DNA from: Bacillota bacterium
GTDB lineage: Bacteria > Bacillota > Clostridia > Acetivibrionales > JAEXSP01
Direction of reading: 5' to 3'
NCBI GenBank assembly: GCA_023453795.1
Contig: JAEXSP010000016.1
Span: 41,065 to 105,064, forward strand
DNA length: 64,000 nt
Both the position numbers and the translations under genes were made by a program. Positions 34,500 to 42,694 of this stretch are shown piece after piece (positions within the stretch are counted from its first letter, which is position 1; every line of letters starts with the position of its first letter). The notes under the pieces were generated by a model. That model had not been told where the DNA came from. It saw only the letters and a program-made list of their open reading frames with translations, and did not search any database.

Positions 34500-35652
34500 A
34501 CCGCAATACATCAATGGCTCAGCACTTGAGTCATTTGCTTATTTTACTGTAACTCAAAGATTCCCATTCATTATTGATCTGGTTATAGACAGCAATTCTC
34601 TTTCCGGGAAGCAGAAGCAAAAGCTTGAAGAGTTGAAATCGGAAATCAAAAGCAAAGAAATGAAGCTTTTACCGCATTGTGAAATCGATTCCGGTTTTTG
34701 GAATGAGATGCTTTCAAAACATGCAAAAAGCTGGTTAGATGCACCTTTTATGTTTGTTGAGTTTTACTTTTACAGAAGGCTGCTTGAAGCCGTAGATTAC
34801 TTTGAAAACAAAAATGATCCCTTTAAGATTATCAAGATAAATAGTTTAAGGAATAGCTTAGCTGAAGCGTTTTTTATTGCCAATACTATTAGTAACCTGA
34901 AAAATCCTTTAGAAATCCTGCTGAAATATGACTTGTGGAGCAATAGGGCTGATTTCAGCCAAATGCACCGGCATGATTCGCTTATAGGACAAAATATAAT
35001 AATAGATGATACGGAAAATGTCTTAAAGCTATTTCAAGCAAAGCTGGGACAGGTTGATATAGTACTCGACAATTCAGGTCTAGAGCTGTCAGTTGATCTG
35101 CTTGTAAGCTATCACCTCATCAATGAAAGACTGGCTGAACGGGTTTTCATCCATGCGAAGAGCCAACCGATTTTCGTCTCAGATGCTACAAGGGAAGATG
35201 TATTATATGCAGTGGAGTTTTTTGCCGGCAGTGAGGACTATTTATTGCAGGAGGCAGGGAAAAAGCTGAAAGGATTTATTGAAAAAGGCATGCTTGTAAT
35301 AGAAGAGGATCCTTTCTGGGTACTGCCGAAAGCTTTTGAAGAAATTAATGGGAGCCTTAGAGACCATTTTGCTAAGTCGGAGCTTATTATTTTAAAAGGC
35401 GACCTCAACTACAGACGTTTGGTTGAAGACCGGCAGTGGGCTTTTAACACGGATATAAGTCAATTAATAGGCTATTTGCCGACGAATATTCTGGTCATCA
35501 GAGCTTTGAAGTCCGAATTGATGGTGGGTCTGTCCGATGAGACCGTAAAAAGGCTTTTTGATGAAGATCCCCGGTGGATGATAAACGGTAAATACGGAAT
35601 TATTCAGCTGTTCAAGAGAGAAGAGGATTATGCGTTGCATCGCTCGGAGTAA
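34492..35652 (+). CDS. ARMT1-like (DUF89) metal-dependent phosphatase
   Basis: A 386-aa protein of the DUF89/ARMT1-like damage-control phosphatase family. Seen: the metal-binding signature DIVLDNSGLELSVDLLVSY (Asp-Asn ligands) and the substrate-binding segment ILKGDLNYRRLVEDRQW, followed by the conserved LRALKSE-like VIRALKSELMVGL. Family members use Mn2+, Co2+ or Ni2+ to remove phosphate from phosphometabolites such as fructose 1-phosphate. The start ATG at 34492 is chosen because AAAGGAAAA lies just upstream and it overlaps the previous gene; the frame stays open for another 26 codons upstream. The partner membrane protein hints at membrane-localised activity. Confidence 0.82.
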   Translation: MHKPQYINGSALESFAYFTVTQRFPFIIDLVIDSNSLSGKQKQKLEELKSEIKSKEMKLLPHCEIDSGFWNEMLSKHAKSWLDAPFMFVEFYFYRRLLEAVDYFENKNDPFKIIKINSLRNSLAEAFFIANTISNLKNPLEILLKYDLWSNRADFSQMHRHDSLIGQNIIIDDTENVLKLFQAKLGQVDIVLDNSGLELSVDLLVSYHLINERLAERVFIHAKSQPIFVSDATREDVLYAVEFFAGSEDYLLQEAGKKLKGFIEKGMLVIEEDPFWVLPKAFEEINGSLRDHFAKSELIILKGDLNYRRLVEDRQWAFNTDISQLIGYLPTNILVIRALKSELMVGLSDETVKRLFDEDPRWMINGKYGIIQLFKREEDYALHRSE

Positions 35653-35686
35653 TTTCAACAGAAGTAGAGGGAATGTACATAAAAAA

Positions 35687-35723
35687 TTGACAATGGTCAA
35701 AAACTAATTGACTACAGTCAATT
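35687..35723. promoter_or_regulatory. Two operator-like palindromes at the antitoxin promoter
   Basis: TTGAC-AATG-GTCAA (35687-35700) and AATTGACT-AC-AGTCAATT (35706-35723) share the TTGAC/GTCAA half-site. Their centres are 21 bases apart, about two helical turns. The second overlaps the -35 hexamer of the plus-strand promoter, so a dimeric regulator could control that RNA. Confidence 0.5.
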
Positions 35724-35737
35724 AAAATGGATATAAT
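35708..35737 (+). promoter_or_regulatory. Promoter of the candidate antitoxin RNA
   Basis: TTGACT, 18 bases, TATAAT. Near-consensus sigma-A promoter reading toward the bidirectional terminator, with no protein gene between them. Confidence 0.65.
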
Positions 35738-35743
35738 ATACTC

Positions 35744-35826
35744 AAGCAACAAAGTTGCCGAATTAATATTAATTGAGTAGCCACATTACTAAAAACCCCG
35801 AAGGATTGTGCCCTTCGGGGTTTTGA
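35744..35826 (+). ncRNA. Candidate type I antitoxin RNA
   Basis: Predicted ~80-nt transcript: start about 7 bases after the -10, a 5' stem-loop GCAAC-AAA-GTTGC (35746-35758), a single-stranded middle containing TTGAGTAGCCACA (35773-35785), then the terminator hairpin. The 13-nt element is the exact reverse complement of the peptide mRNA from the base before its GTG start through codon 4, and the terminator stem is complementary to the peptide mRNA 3' end. Such a two-region antisense contact is characteristic of Fst/par-type antitoxins. Confidence 0.6.
35795..35826. terminator. Shared bidirectional terminator of the candidate toxin-antitoxin locus
   Basis: AACCCCGAAGG pairs with CCTTCGGGGTT (loop ATTGTGC). 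It is followed by TTTTGACTG on the plus strand and by TTTTTAG on the minus strand. It ends both the plus-strand RNA and, four bases after the stop codon region, the minus-strand peptide mRNA. Confidence 0.88.
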
Positions 35827-35830
35827 CTGT

Positions 35831-35947
35831 TTAAAGCTTTTTCATAATCTCAACAATCAAATTAATGACTGCCTTGATTAACTGAAATATGCTTTTCCAG
35901 TCTGGGTTCCCTGGTTTTTTATGTTTTTTTGTCTTTTGAGTAGCCAC
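35831..35947 (-). CDS. Candidate type I toxin: 38-aa cationic amphipathic peptide
   Basis: The GTG at 35947 has a perfect AGGAGGTG 6 bases upstream. The product starts with a strongly basic stretch (MATQKTKKHKKPGNPDW) and continues with a hydrophobic or amphipathic helix (KSIFQLIKAVINLIVEIMKK), as expected for a small membrane-active toxin. The Shine-Dalgarno and start codon can be sequestered by the leader (AGTAGCC with GGCTACT; CCTCC with GGAGG). The stop is followed by the shared bidirectional terminator. It is not similar in sequence to Fst, TxpA or BsrG as far as I can tell. Leaderless bacteriocin is an alternative. Confidence 0.65.
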   Translation of the reverse strand: MATQKTKKHKKPGNPDWKSIFQLIKAVINLIVEIMKKL

Positions 35948-35980
35948 AATATTCACCTCCTCTCATTTAAGGAGGCTACT
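35939..35980 (-). promoter_or_regulatory. Structure hiding the toxin ribosome binding site
   Basis: On the minus strand the leader sequence AGTAGCC (35974-35980) is complementary to GGCTACT (35939-35945), covering codons 2-3, and CCTCC is complementary to the GGAGG of the Shine-Dalgarno between them. The helix would close over the Shine-Dalgarno and GTG start, limiting translation until rearranged. Confidence 0.55.
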
Positions 35981-36001
35981 AAACCAAGGAACAACAAGTA
36001 T

Positions 36002-36010
36002 ATTATACCA
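36002..36010 (-). promoter_or_regulatory. Extended -10 promoter of the candidate toxin gene
   Basis: On the minus strand TGGTATAAT is a perfect extended -10 (TGN-TATAAT) without a clear -35. Transcription from about 35995 would give a 48-nt leader before the GTG. Confidence 0.5.
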
Positions 36011-36147
36011 GAAACTACAAAGGCAAAGATTTATTATTGTATTTATAGATATAAATTGTTAAAATACCAATATTAGACACAGAACTAATATATTAGTAAG
36101 AAAAAAGTAAACTTTTAACGTGTATTCGATTATTAGGAGGTATTTTC

Positions 36148-37041
36148 ATGAAAATTAAAGTCGTTGCAAACAAAACTTGGGAAGCAGATCCGCTTATTAG
36201 TGCTCTTCTCAATCCTGTATTCAAACCGGCGGCGCTTCCGTATCCTGTAGTAATTAATCAACCTCGCTTATATAATCAGGGAAGTGCTCATATGCCAAGA
36301 CTTATATATGAGATCAATTCCCACGTTGTTGAAGTGTGGTGTATTGAAGATCAAATGAACCCCAATGTAAGCGGTTCCAGTACTTCTGAAAAAGTAAGAA
36401 TCCTGCCTAATATAATTAATAATTATGAAGAGCCCATTGATCTAGTAATTGCTTTTGGAACAGCTGGTCATCCGGACAAAAACAACATTGGGAGTGTTTC
36501 TACAGGTTCTAATTTTTTTATTCACAACGGTAAGGATTCTTCCAACACAGATCCTTGGAACGGCTGTATTGGAGATCAATGTTATATGAGTCAGGTGTTG
36601 CATAGGGATATACCTGATAATCTAAAAGCGTTATTCACCAGCTTTGATGTCATTGAATTGTCAAAAAAACTTCTTGCCCCACCTTTAAATCCATCAAAAA
36701 ATCCGCAGGTATTAATCAATGATGCTAACATCGCAGTTAGTGATATCAATATTATTAATTATGCTCTTTATAGTACTGAAGATAAAAAGGCAATAATCGA
36801 AGCGAAAAAATGCGCCCCGAAATATAAAATCGTATCAGCCGAGACTACTCACGGAGTTATAGCTGCAAATACCTTTTATTACACAAATGCACCAGTAGCA
36901 TTTGTAACAGCAATAACCGATCAGGTGGGTCATTTTGATCAAGAAGTTAATCCAAAACCCGAAGCTCAGAATTTTACGGCGGCTTTTAATGCCGGAATTT
37001 ATGTTTCATACGTTTTGGCTAACCTGGCGGGGCTGGAATAA
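36148..37041 (+). CDS. Divergent nucleoside-phosphorylase-like protein
   Basis: A 297-aa soluble protein with a probable phosphorylase/hydrolase (PNP_UDP-like) fold. Suggestive segments are LVIAFGTAGHPDKNN (glycine-rich phosphate loop region), VSAETTHGVIAANTFYY and FVTAITDQVGHFDQEV, which resemble the central strand and substrate-binding region of this superfamily. The resemblance to any characterised enzyme is weak, so the substrate and even activity are uncertain. The ATG has TAGGAGG 7 bases upstream. It is transcribed away from the small toxin-like gene and is likely monocistronic; a hairpin at 37091-37120 follows. Confidence 0.5.
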   Translation: MKIKVVANKTWEADPLISALLNPVFKPAALPYPVVINQPRLYNQGSAHMPRLIYEINSHVVEVWCIEDQMNPNVSGSSTSEKVRILPNIINNYEEPIDLVIAFGTAGHPDKNNIGSVSTGSNFFIHNGKDSSNTDPWNGCIGDQCYMSQVLHRDIPDNLKALFTSFDVIELSKKLLAPPLNPSKNPQVLINDANIAVSDINIINYALYSTEDKKAIIEAKKCAPKYKIVSAETTHGVIAANTFYYTNAPVAFVTAITDQVGHFDQEVNPKPEAQNFTAAFNAGIYVSYVLANLAGLE

Positions 37042-37090
37042 ATTCTAGAATTTTTAATCCGATTCGGATAACATTCGAAATTATTATTAA

Positions 37091-37120
37091 TGTAGGGCAA
37101 ATATGGAATCTGCCCTTACA
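37091..37120. repeat. GC-rich REP-like hairpin, copy 1
   Basis: TGTAGGGCA / TGCCCTTACA is an imperfect inverted repeat with the pattern GTAGGG-GCA ... TGCCC-TAC, related to a longer element at 48056-48111. It could act as the terminator of the preceding gene. Confidence 0.5.
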
Positions 37121-37220
37121 TATTTTCTGGGGATAATCCATTCTTTAATCCCCCCTTCTGGACAATCCCGTCATTTTATTGCATAATAACAGTGCAATTA
37201 AGATGGGTGGGAGATACAAA

Positions 37221-37652
37221 ATGAAAAGAAAGCTGGTTTGGTGGGTTTTAATCATTGCATGGTGTGCGTTGATATTCTATGGATCATCAAATAGCGGGGA
37301 TACATCAGGCAACCAAAGTGCGTCCTTTTTGAAGGTTCTGGCCGACCTCTTCGGCGGAAACTTCCCTTTATCCGAGTATTTTATAAGAAAATGCGCTCAC
37401 TTTTCAGAATATTTTATATTAGGCTGCCTTCTCTTTAAAGGCTTTTATAAGGACAAGCTTTTGAATGCAATGGCTTTTTCAACTCTGGCAGGGATTGCAT
37501 ATGCAGCTTCTGATGAAATGCATCAATACTTTATTCCGGGCAGAGCACCAAGAGTTTTTGATGTATTCATCGACTCTTCAGGTCTGATTTCTGGAATACT
37601 CTTACTGCTGTTTTTTGCATATATGAAAAGGACGAAAGCTGGGAACTCGTGA
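37221..37652 (+). CDS. VanZ family membrane protein
   Basis: A 143-aa membrane protein with about four transmembrane helices. Seen: the VanZ signatures FIRKCAHFSEYFILGCLLF and ASDEMHQYFIPGRAPRVFDV followed by FIDSSGLISGI. VanZ is linked to low-level teicoplanin resistance, but most chromosomal VanZ-like proteins have no known role. I take the ATG at 37221 with GGGAG 7 bases upstream; an in-frame ATG at 37179 lacks a ribosome binding site. Confidence 0.9.
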   Translation: MKRKLVWWVLIIAWCALIFYGSSNSGDTSGNQSASFLKVLADLFGGNFPLSEYFIRKCAHFSEYFILGCLLFKGFYKDKLLNAMAFSTLAGIAYAASDEMHQYFIPGRAPRVFDVFIDSSGLISGILLLLFFAYMKRTKAGNS

Positions 37653-38009
37653 TAATTCTGCCATAGTGTGAATTTCTCTTGAAAAGAAATATAAAAAACT
37701 ATATAATGTACTAGAATTATCGGCTTTAATTGAAGCCGCATTCCAGCCATTATATGCTAAACGCAGCTTAAAGATTTAATAAGAAACAAGTGGCCTGTAA
37801 AGTCAAAAAGTTATGGATATGCAGTCCACAAACAGAGGAATTACATTTGTAAAATCTTTTTTATCTTAAAGATTATGATTTTACAAAGTACTAGTAACAA
37901 TTTGTTCATACTTTATTAAAATCTATCAAGCATAATGGATTTACGCATTGTATTTTATTTTATATAATCTTTTTTAATGCGTAGCTCAAAAAAAGCGGGG
38001 GGGAATAAA
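37653..38009. other. 357-base gap with two inverted repeats
   Basis: No gene was found. A hairpin CGGCTT-TAATTG-AAGCCG lies at 37721-37738 and a longer one, with arms TTTGTAAAATC / GATTTTACAAA, at 37846-37887. An AT-rich stretch with TATAATCT near 37965 could hold the promoter of the ABC operon. The second hairpin could be an operator or leader structure. Confidence 0.45.
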
Positions 38010-38957
38010 ATGATAGAAATACAGAATTTGACCAAGTCCTATGGTCAGATAAAAGCTGTTAATGACCTGAATTTTACTGTTGAAAAAGGTGAGATTCTTG
38101 GTTTCCTGGGACCAAACGGTGCAGGCAAATCTACAACAATGAATATCATAACGGGGTTCATACCTCCATCTGAAGGGAGCGTAAAAGTATGTGGTTATGA
38201 CATTCTGGAAAATCCGAAAGAAGTAAAGAAACGCATAGGCTACCTGCCTGAACAGCCACCCCTGTATTTTGATATGACAGTCAAGGATTATCTTGATTTT
38301 GTCAGTGACCTTAAAATGGTTGAAAGAAAACAGAAAAAAGCTCAATTAGACGATATAATGGAGCTCGTAAAAATAACTCACGTTAAGAACAGGCTTATAA
38401 AAAACCTTTCAAAGGGATACAAGCAAAGAGTAGGACTTGCACAGGCGCTTGTCGGCGGCCCGGAAGTTCTGATACTCGATGAACCCACTGTAGGTCTTGA
38501 CCCGTCTCAAATCATAGAAATCAGAAAACTTATTAAAGCATTAGGTAAAGAGCATACAATTATTCTGAGCTCCCATATACTCCCTGAAGTCAGCGCTGTT
38601 TGTGAAAGAGTAGTAATCATAAACAAGGGACAGATAGCTGCAGTCGATACCCCGGAAAATCTTTCAAAGGGCTTCAGATCGGCATCCAAACTTACTGCCT
38701 CAATAGTGGGGCCGAAGAGTTCGGTGCTTACAGCCATTAGAGGAATCTATGGAGTAAAATATGCAGATATCAATATTGAAAATGACAAGGAAACGGTCAA
38801 CTACATTATAGAATCAGATAAAGATATTGATATAAGGAAACCTCTTTTCTTTGCGATGGCAAAGGGTGGTTACCCGATATTGGAGTTGAAATCAATGGAC
38901 ATGACGCTTGAAGACATATTCCTTCAGGTCGTTACCAATGAAAAGGAGGTTGTCTGA
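38010..38957 (+). CDS. ABC transporter ATP-binding protein (Gld-type)
   Basis: A 315-aa ATPase subunit. Seen: Walker A GFLGPNGAGKSTTM (about residue 34), Q-loop GYLPEQPPLYFDMT, signature LSKGYKQRVGLAQAL, Walker B VLILDEPTVGLDP and switch His in ILSSHILPEV. The C-terminal 80 residues form an extra domain common in GldA-like and drug-exporter subunits. I start at ATG 38010, with GGGGGG 6 bases upstream. It is followed 1 base later by its permease gene, then by GldG- and DUF4340-type genes, so it powers the Gld-type module. Confidence 0.93.
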   Translation: MIEIQNLTKSYGQIKAVNDLNFTVEKGEILGFLGPNGAGKSTTMNIITGFIPPSEGSVKVCGYDILENPKEVKKRIGYLPEQPPLYFDMTVKDYLDFVSDLKMVERKQKKAQLDDIMELVKITHVKNRLIKNLSKGYKQRVGLAQALVGGPEVLILDEPTVGLDPSQIIEIRKLIKALGKEHTIILSSHILPEVSAVCERVVIINKGQIAAVDTPENLSKGFRSASKLTASIVGPKSSVLTAIRGIYGVKYADINIENDKETVNYIIESDKDIDIRKPLFFAMAKGGYPILELKSMDMTLEDIFLQVVTNEKEVV

Positions 38958-38958
38958 T

Positions 38959-39666
38959 ATGTATGCGGTTTTTAAAAGAGAGCTAAAGGCGTACTTCTAT
39001 TCTCCGATAGCATATGTCTTAACCGGCTTGTTCATACTTATGTCATCGATTATATTCCTTCTTATGAACGTAAGTGCTGAATATGCTCAGTTTAATATGT
39101 CTCTGACCTATATGGGCCTTATCCTGACAGTTATTATACCGATGCTTACAATGAAAACTCTTGCGGAGGATAGAAAAAACGGTACGGAAGTATTGCTAAT
39201 ATCTTCACCGGTAAGTCTTTCGTCAATTGTTATGGGAAAATTCCTTGCGGCATGTTCGGTATTTTTCGTAATGACGGCAATATCATTGATTTATCCGATA
39301 GTCACTTATGTATATGGTATTCCAAATACTCCGGAATTAATTGGAGGATACCTCGGTTTTATACTATTGGGAATAACATTTATTTCAATCGGTATACTTG
39401 CTTCCTCACTTACCGAAAACCAGGTTATAGCTGCTGTAATATCATTTGTTTCCTTGCTTGTTATGTTTTTTATGATGTTCGTAGCTGAACTTTTCGGCGG
39501 GACTGTTGCAAAAGTTCTTAATTGGTTTTCACTCCTGTCAAGGGATTCGGAATTCAATCAAGGCATTCTGAGTTTAGGTTCAATTATTTACTATTTGAGC
39601 TTTACTGCAGTTATTTTGTTTTTAACTGTCAGAATAATAGATAGAAAACGCTGGAGTCAGGGGTGA
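38959..39666 (+). CDS. ABC transporter permease (GldF/ABC-2 type)
   Basis: A 235-aa membrane subunit with six hydrophobic segments (starting MYAVFKRELKAYFYSPIAYV, typical of ABC-2 permeases, with LAEDRKNGTEVLLISSPVSL in a conserved cytoplasmic loop). It pairs with the preceding ATPase. The ATG at 38959 is preceded by AAAGGAGGT, and the upstream stop lies 1 base before it, indicating coupled translation. The frame can be extended upstream to 38908, but that region overlaps the ATPase gene. Confidence 0.9.
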   Translation: MYAVFKRELKAYFYSPIAYVLTGLFILMSSIIFLLMNVSAEYAQFNMSLTYMGLILTVIIPMLTMKTLAEDRKNGTEVLLISSPVSLSSIVMGKFLAACSVFFVMTAISLIYPIVTYVYGIPNTPELIGGYLGFILLGITFISIGILASSLTENQVIAAVISFVSLLVMFFMMFVAELFGGTVAKVLNWFSLLSRDSEFNQGILSLGSIIYYLSFTAVILFLTVRIIDRKRWSQG

Positions 39667-39670
39667 TAAA

Positions 39671-41137
39671 ATGAAAAATACGGGTGGAATAAACAAGCTT
39701 TTTAATAAAAGAAGCATGAAATACGGCACAAATTCACTAATAATGATAATTGCTGTAGTAGGCATTGTTTTTGTTATAAACCTTATGTTTTCTAATGTTG
39801 ATGTCTTCAAGAATATGAAATTGGACTTGACGCCCAATAAGGTTTATTCGATAGGGGACACATCAAAGTCAATTCTTAAAGATGTAAAAGAGGATGTAAC
39901 GATTTACGGAATGTTTGATGAATCCCAGAGTACTGTAAATACCATAGAGTACAAACAGTACGGAGTGATGGAGCTTCTCAACAAGTACGGCTCATATCCT
40001 CATATTAAGGTAGTGTATAAAGATCCTGTCAAATATCCGACGATAACAAAGCAAATCGATCCCGATAATTTGAAAAACATTCAAAGGGGATATATAGTTG
40101 TCAAATCCGGCGACAAGCTTAGGGCACTGAGCGTTGATGACCTGTTTGATTATGAGTATTCCTCCGATTACAGTTCAATCAATGTAACAAAGATCAAAGT
40201 GGAGGATGCCGTTACTTCTGCAATAAAATATGTTACGGCAAGCAAAACTCCTGTTGCTTATTTCCTGACAGGTGAAAATGAACTGGATGCGGATACAAAT
40301 TATTCGGTAGCAAAGGATTATATTGAAAAAAATAATTACGAGGTTAAGACTCTTAATCTGAGGTCTGAGAGTAAGGTTCCGGGGGATGCATCTCTGTTGG
40401 TATTCCTTTCACCTCAGGCAGATTTGACGGTATCTTCAAGGGAGGCAATAAAGGATTACTTGAAGGTTGGCGGAAACGCAGTGTTCATGTTTGATTATTT
40501 GAAAACTAATCCGTCTCTTGAACAGTTCAATAACCTGTTAAGCGACTATAACCTTTCATTGGATTATGATATTATTAAGGAAAAAGATTCAACAAGATCA
40601 AGCAGCCAAAACAGGTACTTGTTTGCGCCTGAAGTTCAGGCTACTGATGTTACTTCAAGCTTCAACATCAATTCCAATGTTACAATGTATCAGGCAAGAA
40701 GCATAAATATGCTTAAAAATCAAAAGGATTATATTACACTGTATGAACTTTTGAAAACGAGCGATCTGGCAGAAGGCGAACAGGTTGATAAGACTAAGGG
40801 CGTAAATATAAACGGTCCGATGGATGTTGCTGTTGCTGTTGAAAGCAAAGCTTACAGCAAGCCTTCAAGAATATTGGTATTCGGTAACAGCCAGTTTATC
40901 AGTGATGGTATATTAGGCACTTACGGAAGCGGCGGCTTGGACTTCTTATTATCCTCACTCAACTGGATGCAGGACAATAAGGATTCTGTAGATATATCCC
41001 CGAAGGTTAATCAGCAAAGCTCAATGATATTGACTACAAGCCAGTCAAGGGTTATAACCTGGTCGACTGTAGTCATACTTCCTGTACTGATTCTCGGAGT
41101 TGGCATATTCGTTTGGATCAGGAGGAGGCATTTATGA
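39671..41137 (+). CDS. GldG-like auxiliary ABC transporter protein
   Basis: A 488-aa protein with a transmembrane helix near residues 17-40 (SLIMIIAVVGIVFVINLMF), a large extracytoplasmic domain with the ABC_transp_aux fold (FLTGENELDADTNYSVAKDY, then LLVFLSPQADLTVSSREAIK, and VFGNSQFISDGILGTYG), and a C-terminal helix (VVILPVLILGVGIFVWI). It resembles GldG of the gliding machinery and its relatives outside Bacteroidetes. Its role here is probably as part of an export complex; motility is not implied. It starts 4 bases after the permease stop. Confidence 0.85.
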   Translation: MKNTGGINKLFNKRSMKYGTNSLIMIIAVVGIVFVINLMFSNVDVFKNMKLDLTPNKVYSIGDTSKSILKDVKEDVTIYGMFDESQSTVNTIEYKQYGVMELLNKYGSYPHIKVVYKDPVKYPTITKQIDPDNLKNIQRGYIVVKSGDKLRALSVDDLFDYEYSSDYSSINVTKIKVEDAVTSAIKYVTASKTPVAYFLTGENELDADTNYSVAKDYIEKNNYEVKTLNLRSESKVPGDASLLVFLSPQADLTVSSREAIKDYLKVGGNAVFMFDYLKTNPSLEQFNNLLSDYNLSLDYDIIKEKDSTRSSSQNRYLFAPEVQATDVTSSFNINSNVTMYQARSINMLKNQKDYITLYELLKTSDLAEGEQVDKTKGVNINGPMDVAVAVESKAYSKPSRILVFGNSQFISDGILGTYGSGGLDFLLSSLNWMQDNKDSVDISPKVNQQSSMILTTSQSRVITWSTVVILPVLILGVGIFVWIRRRHL

Positions 41138-42525
41138 AACTGTATAGAAATGCCATTATTCTTGTAGTAGTGCTCGGTTTATTGGTCGGGGCCTACATGA
41201 TATTCGGAAAGAACAAGAAAGAAAACAATTCTGTTCAGGGAACAACAACGGTGTCGGAGACCAAAAAGGCAGAAAAAGTTTTTAGTGCCGATACGGAAAA
41301 AATAATCGAATTTACTGTTCAAAACAAGAACGGGACGTTTGTTTTCACCAAAAAGGGAGACTCTTGGGAATACCCAGCCGGGGAAAAGGGTTTCAGACTC
41401 AGCAGTGAAAAGGTAGAGGCTATGGTTAGCAGCATAGCGGATGTTGATTCAGAAGAAGTTATAGAAAAAAATGCAACAGATTTGGCACAGTATGGTCTTA
41501 ACAATCCTATAAATGTAACTATTAAGACTAAAAACGGAAAAACAACCGTATTGCAGGTCGGCAGTAGTACATCATCGGGAGATGCTTATTATATTAAGCT
41601 GAAAGACAGCAGCAAGGTATACACAGTAGGCGCATATGCATGCGATTCGCTAAACTTTGATAAGAATGACATTACTGACATTACGCTGTTTTCTTCAAAT
41701 GCTGATGACATTACCAAGTTTATATTGGAAAAACAGGGCCAGTTGCCTATAACTATGCAGATGAAAAATAAGACATGGCATATGACGGCTCCGGTTGAAG
41801 GCGAAATCGACTCTGATATGATGAATAAAATGTTATCGGGTTTGACACAATCCACTATAGTCAGCTATGTTGAGACAAATGCGGCCGATCTTAGCAAGTA
41901 TGCGCTGAAAGATCCTCATTATGTAGTGGATGTAGAAACAGCCAAAACTAAAACTAAATTGCTGATCGGTAAAGAGGACAAAGTAAACGGACTCTTCTTT
42001 GCAAGACTTGACGGCAGCAATGACGTATTCACAATTGATTCGGACAACTATACTTTTATTGACAAACCGTTGAAGGAATTCATTATTCCTTTGGTATACC
42101 TGCAGGACATAAATCATGTATCTAAAGTAGTAGTTGAGCTTGATGGCAAAAAAACTGTATGCAATATTGAGTCGGATAAAAATGACTTATCAAATGAAAC
42201 CTTTACCGTAAACGGAAAAGATGCCAACATGGAGGATGAAAAGGGCTATTCAATATTCAGGCAGTATTATGAATCACTTATAGGGGTTACCTTTGATACA
42301 ATTGAAATGGGAGCCCAGCCTACAGGAAAATCCGAGTTTACTATAACCTACACCTATAAGGATGGTTCGGCACCGGTCAAGATTGAGTATATTCCGAAGG
42401 ACAAAGATTATTATTACGCTGTTAAGAACGGCAAGTACACCAACTTCCTGGTATTGAAAAAAGAATTGAACGATTCGGACGGTGTAAGGGCTATGTACAG
42501 CCAACTGATGAAGGCGCTGAAGTAG
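41134..42525 (+). CDS. DUF4340 domain protein, membrane-anchored
   Basis: A 463-aa protein with an N-terminal transmembrane anchor (AIILVVVLGLLVGAYMIFG) and a beta-rich exterior formed of DUF4340-like repeats (phrases TEKIIEFTVQNKNGTFVFTK, WHMTAPVEGEIDSDMMNKML and LDGSNDVFTIDSDNYTFI). It overlaps the GldG-like gene by ATGA (41134-41137), with AGGAGG 8 bases before its ATG. DUF4340 proteins regularly travel with Gld-type ABC genes, so it probably belongs to the same complex. Exact role unknown. Two terminators follow. Confidence 0.85.
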   Translation: MKLYRNAIILVVVLGLLVGAYMIFGKNKKENNSVQGTTTVSETKKAEKVFSADTEKIIEFTVQNKNGTFVFTKKGDSWEYPAGEKGFRLSSEKVEAMVSSIADVDSEEVIEKNATDLAQYGLNNPINVTIKTKNGKTTVLQVGSSTSSGDAYYIKLKDSSKVYTVGAYACDSLNFDKNDITDITLFSSNADDITKFILEKQGQLPITMQMKNKTWHMTAPVEGEIDSDMMNKMLSGLTQSTIVSYVETNAADLSKYALKDPHYVVDVETAKTKTKLLIGKEDKVNGLFFARLDGSNDVFTIDSDNYTFIDKPLKEFIIPLVYLQDINHVSKVVVELDGKKTVCNIESDKNDLSNETFTVNGKDANMEDEKGYSIFRQYYESLIGVTFDTIEMGAQPTGKSEFTITYTYKDGSAPVKIEYIPKDKDYYYAVKNGKYTNFLVLKKELNDSDGVRAMYSQLMKALK

Positions 42526-42544
42526 CAGAAATTTACTGAAAAGA

Positions 42545-42627
42545 TAGGGGACGCTCAGCGTTCCCTATTTATTATAATAGCATGGTTAAATATCTCAAGG
42601 ATCATTATGATGTTCTTGAGATTTTTT
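42545..42627 (+). terminator. Two tandem terminator hairpins after the Gld-type operon
   Basis: TAGGGGACGC / GCGTTCCCTA at 42545-42567 is followed by TTTATTAT, and ATCTCAAGGATCAT / ATGTTCTTGAGAT at about 42591-42622 by TTTTTT. The second is the stronger. Confidence 0.82.
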
Positions 42628-42694
42628 GTTGTTATTAACGGAAAAGCTGATACATACAATTATATTGTGACATTCATATCAGGGGTTGTTCAAT

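Noticed and set aside
35741..35785. Second start of the small peptide gene (GTGGCTACTCAA on the minus strand at 35785)
   Set aside because: The duplicated start has no ribosome binding site and runs into a stop after 20 codons; it is better explained as the complementary repeat in the antisense RNA.
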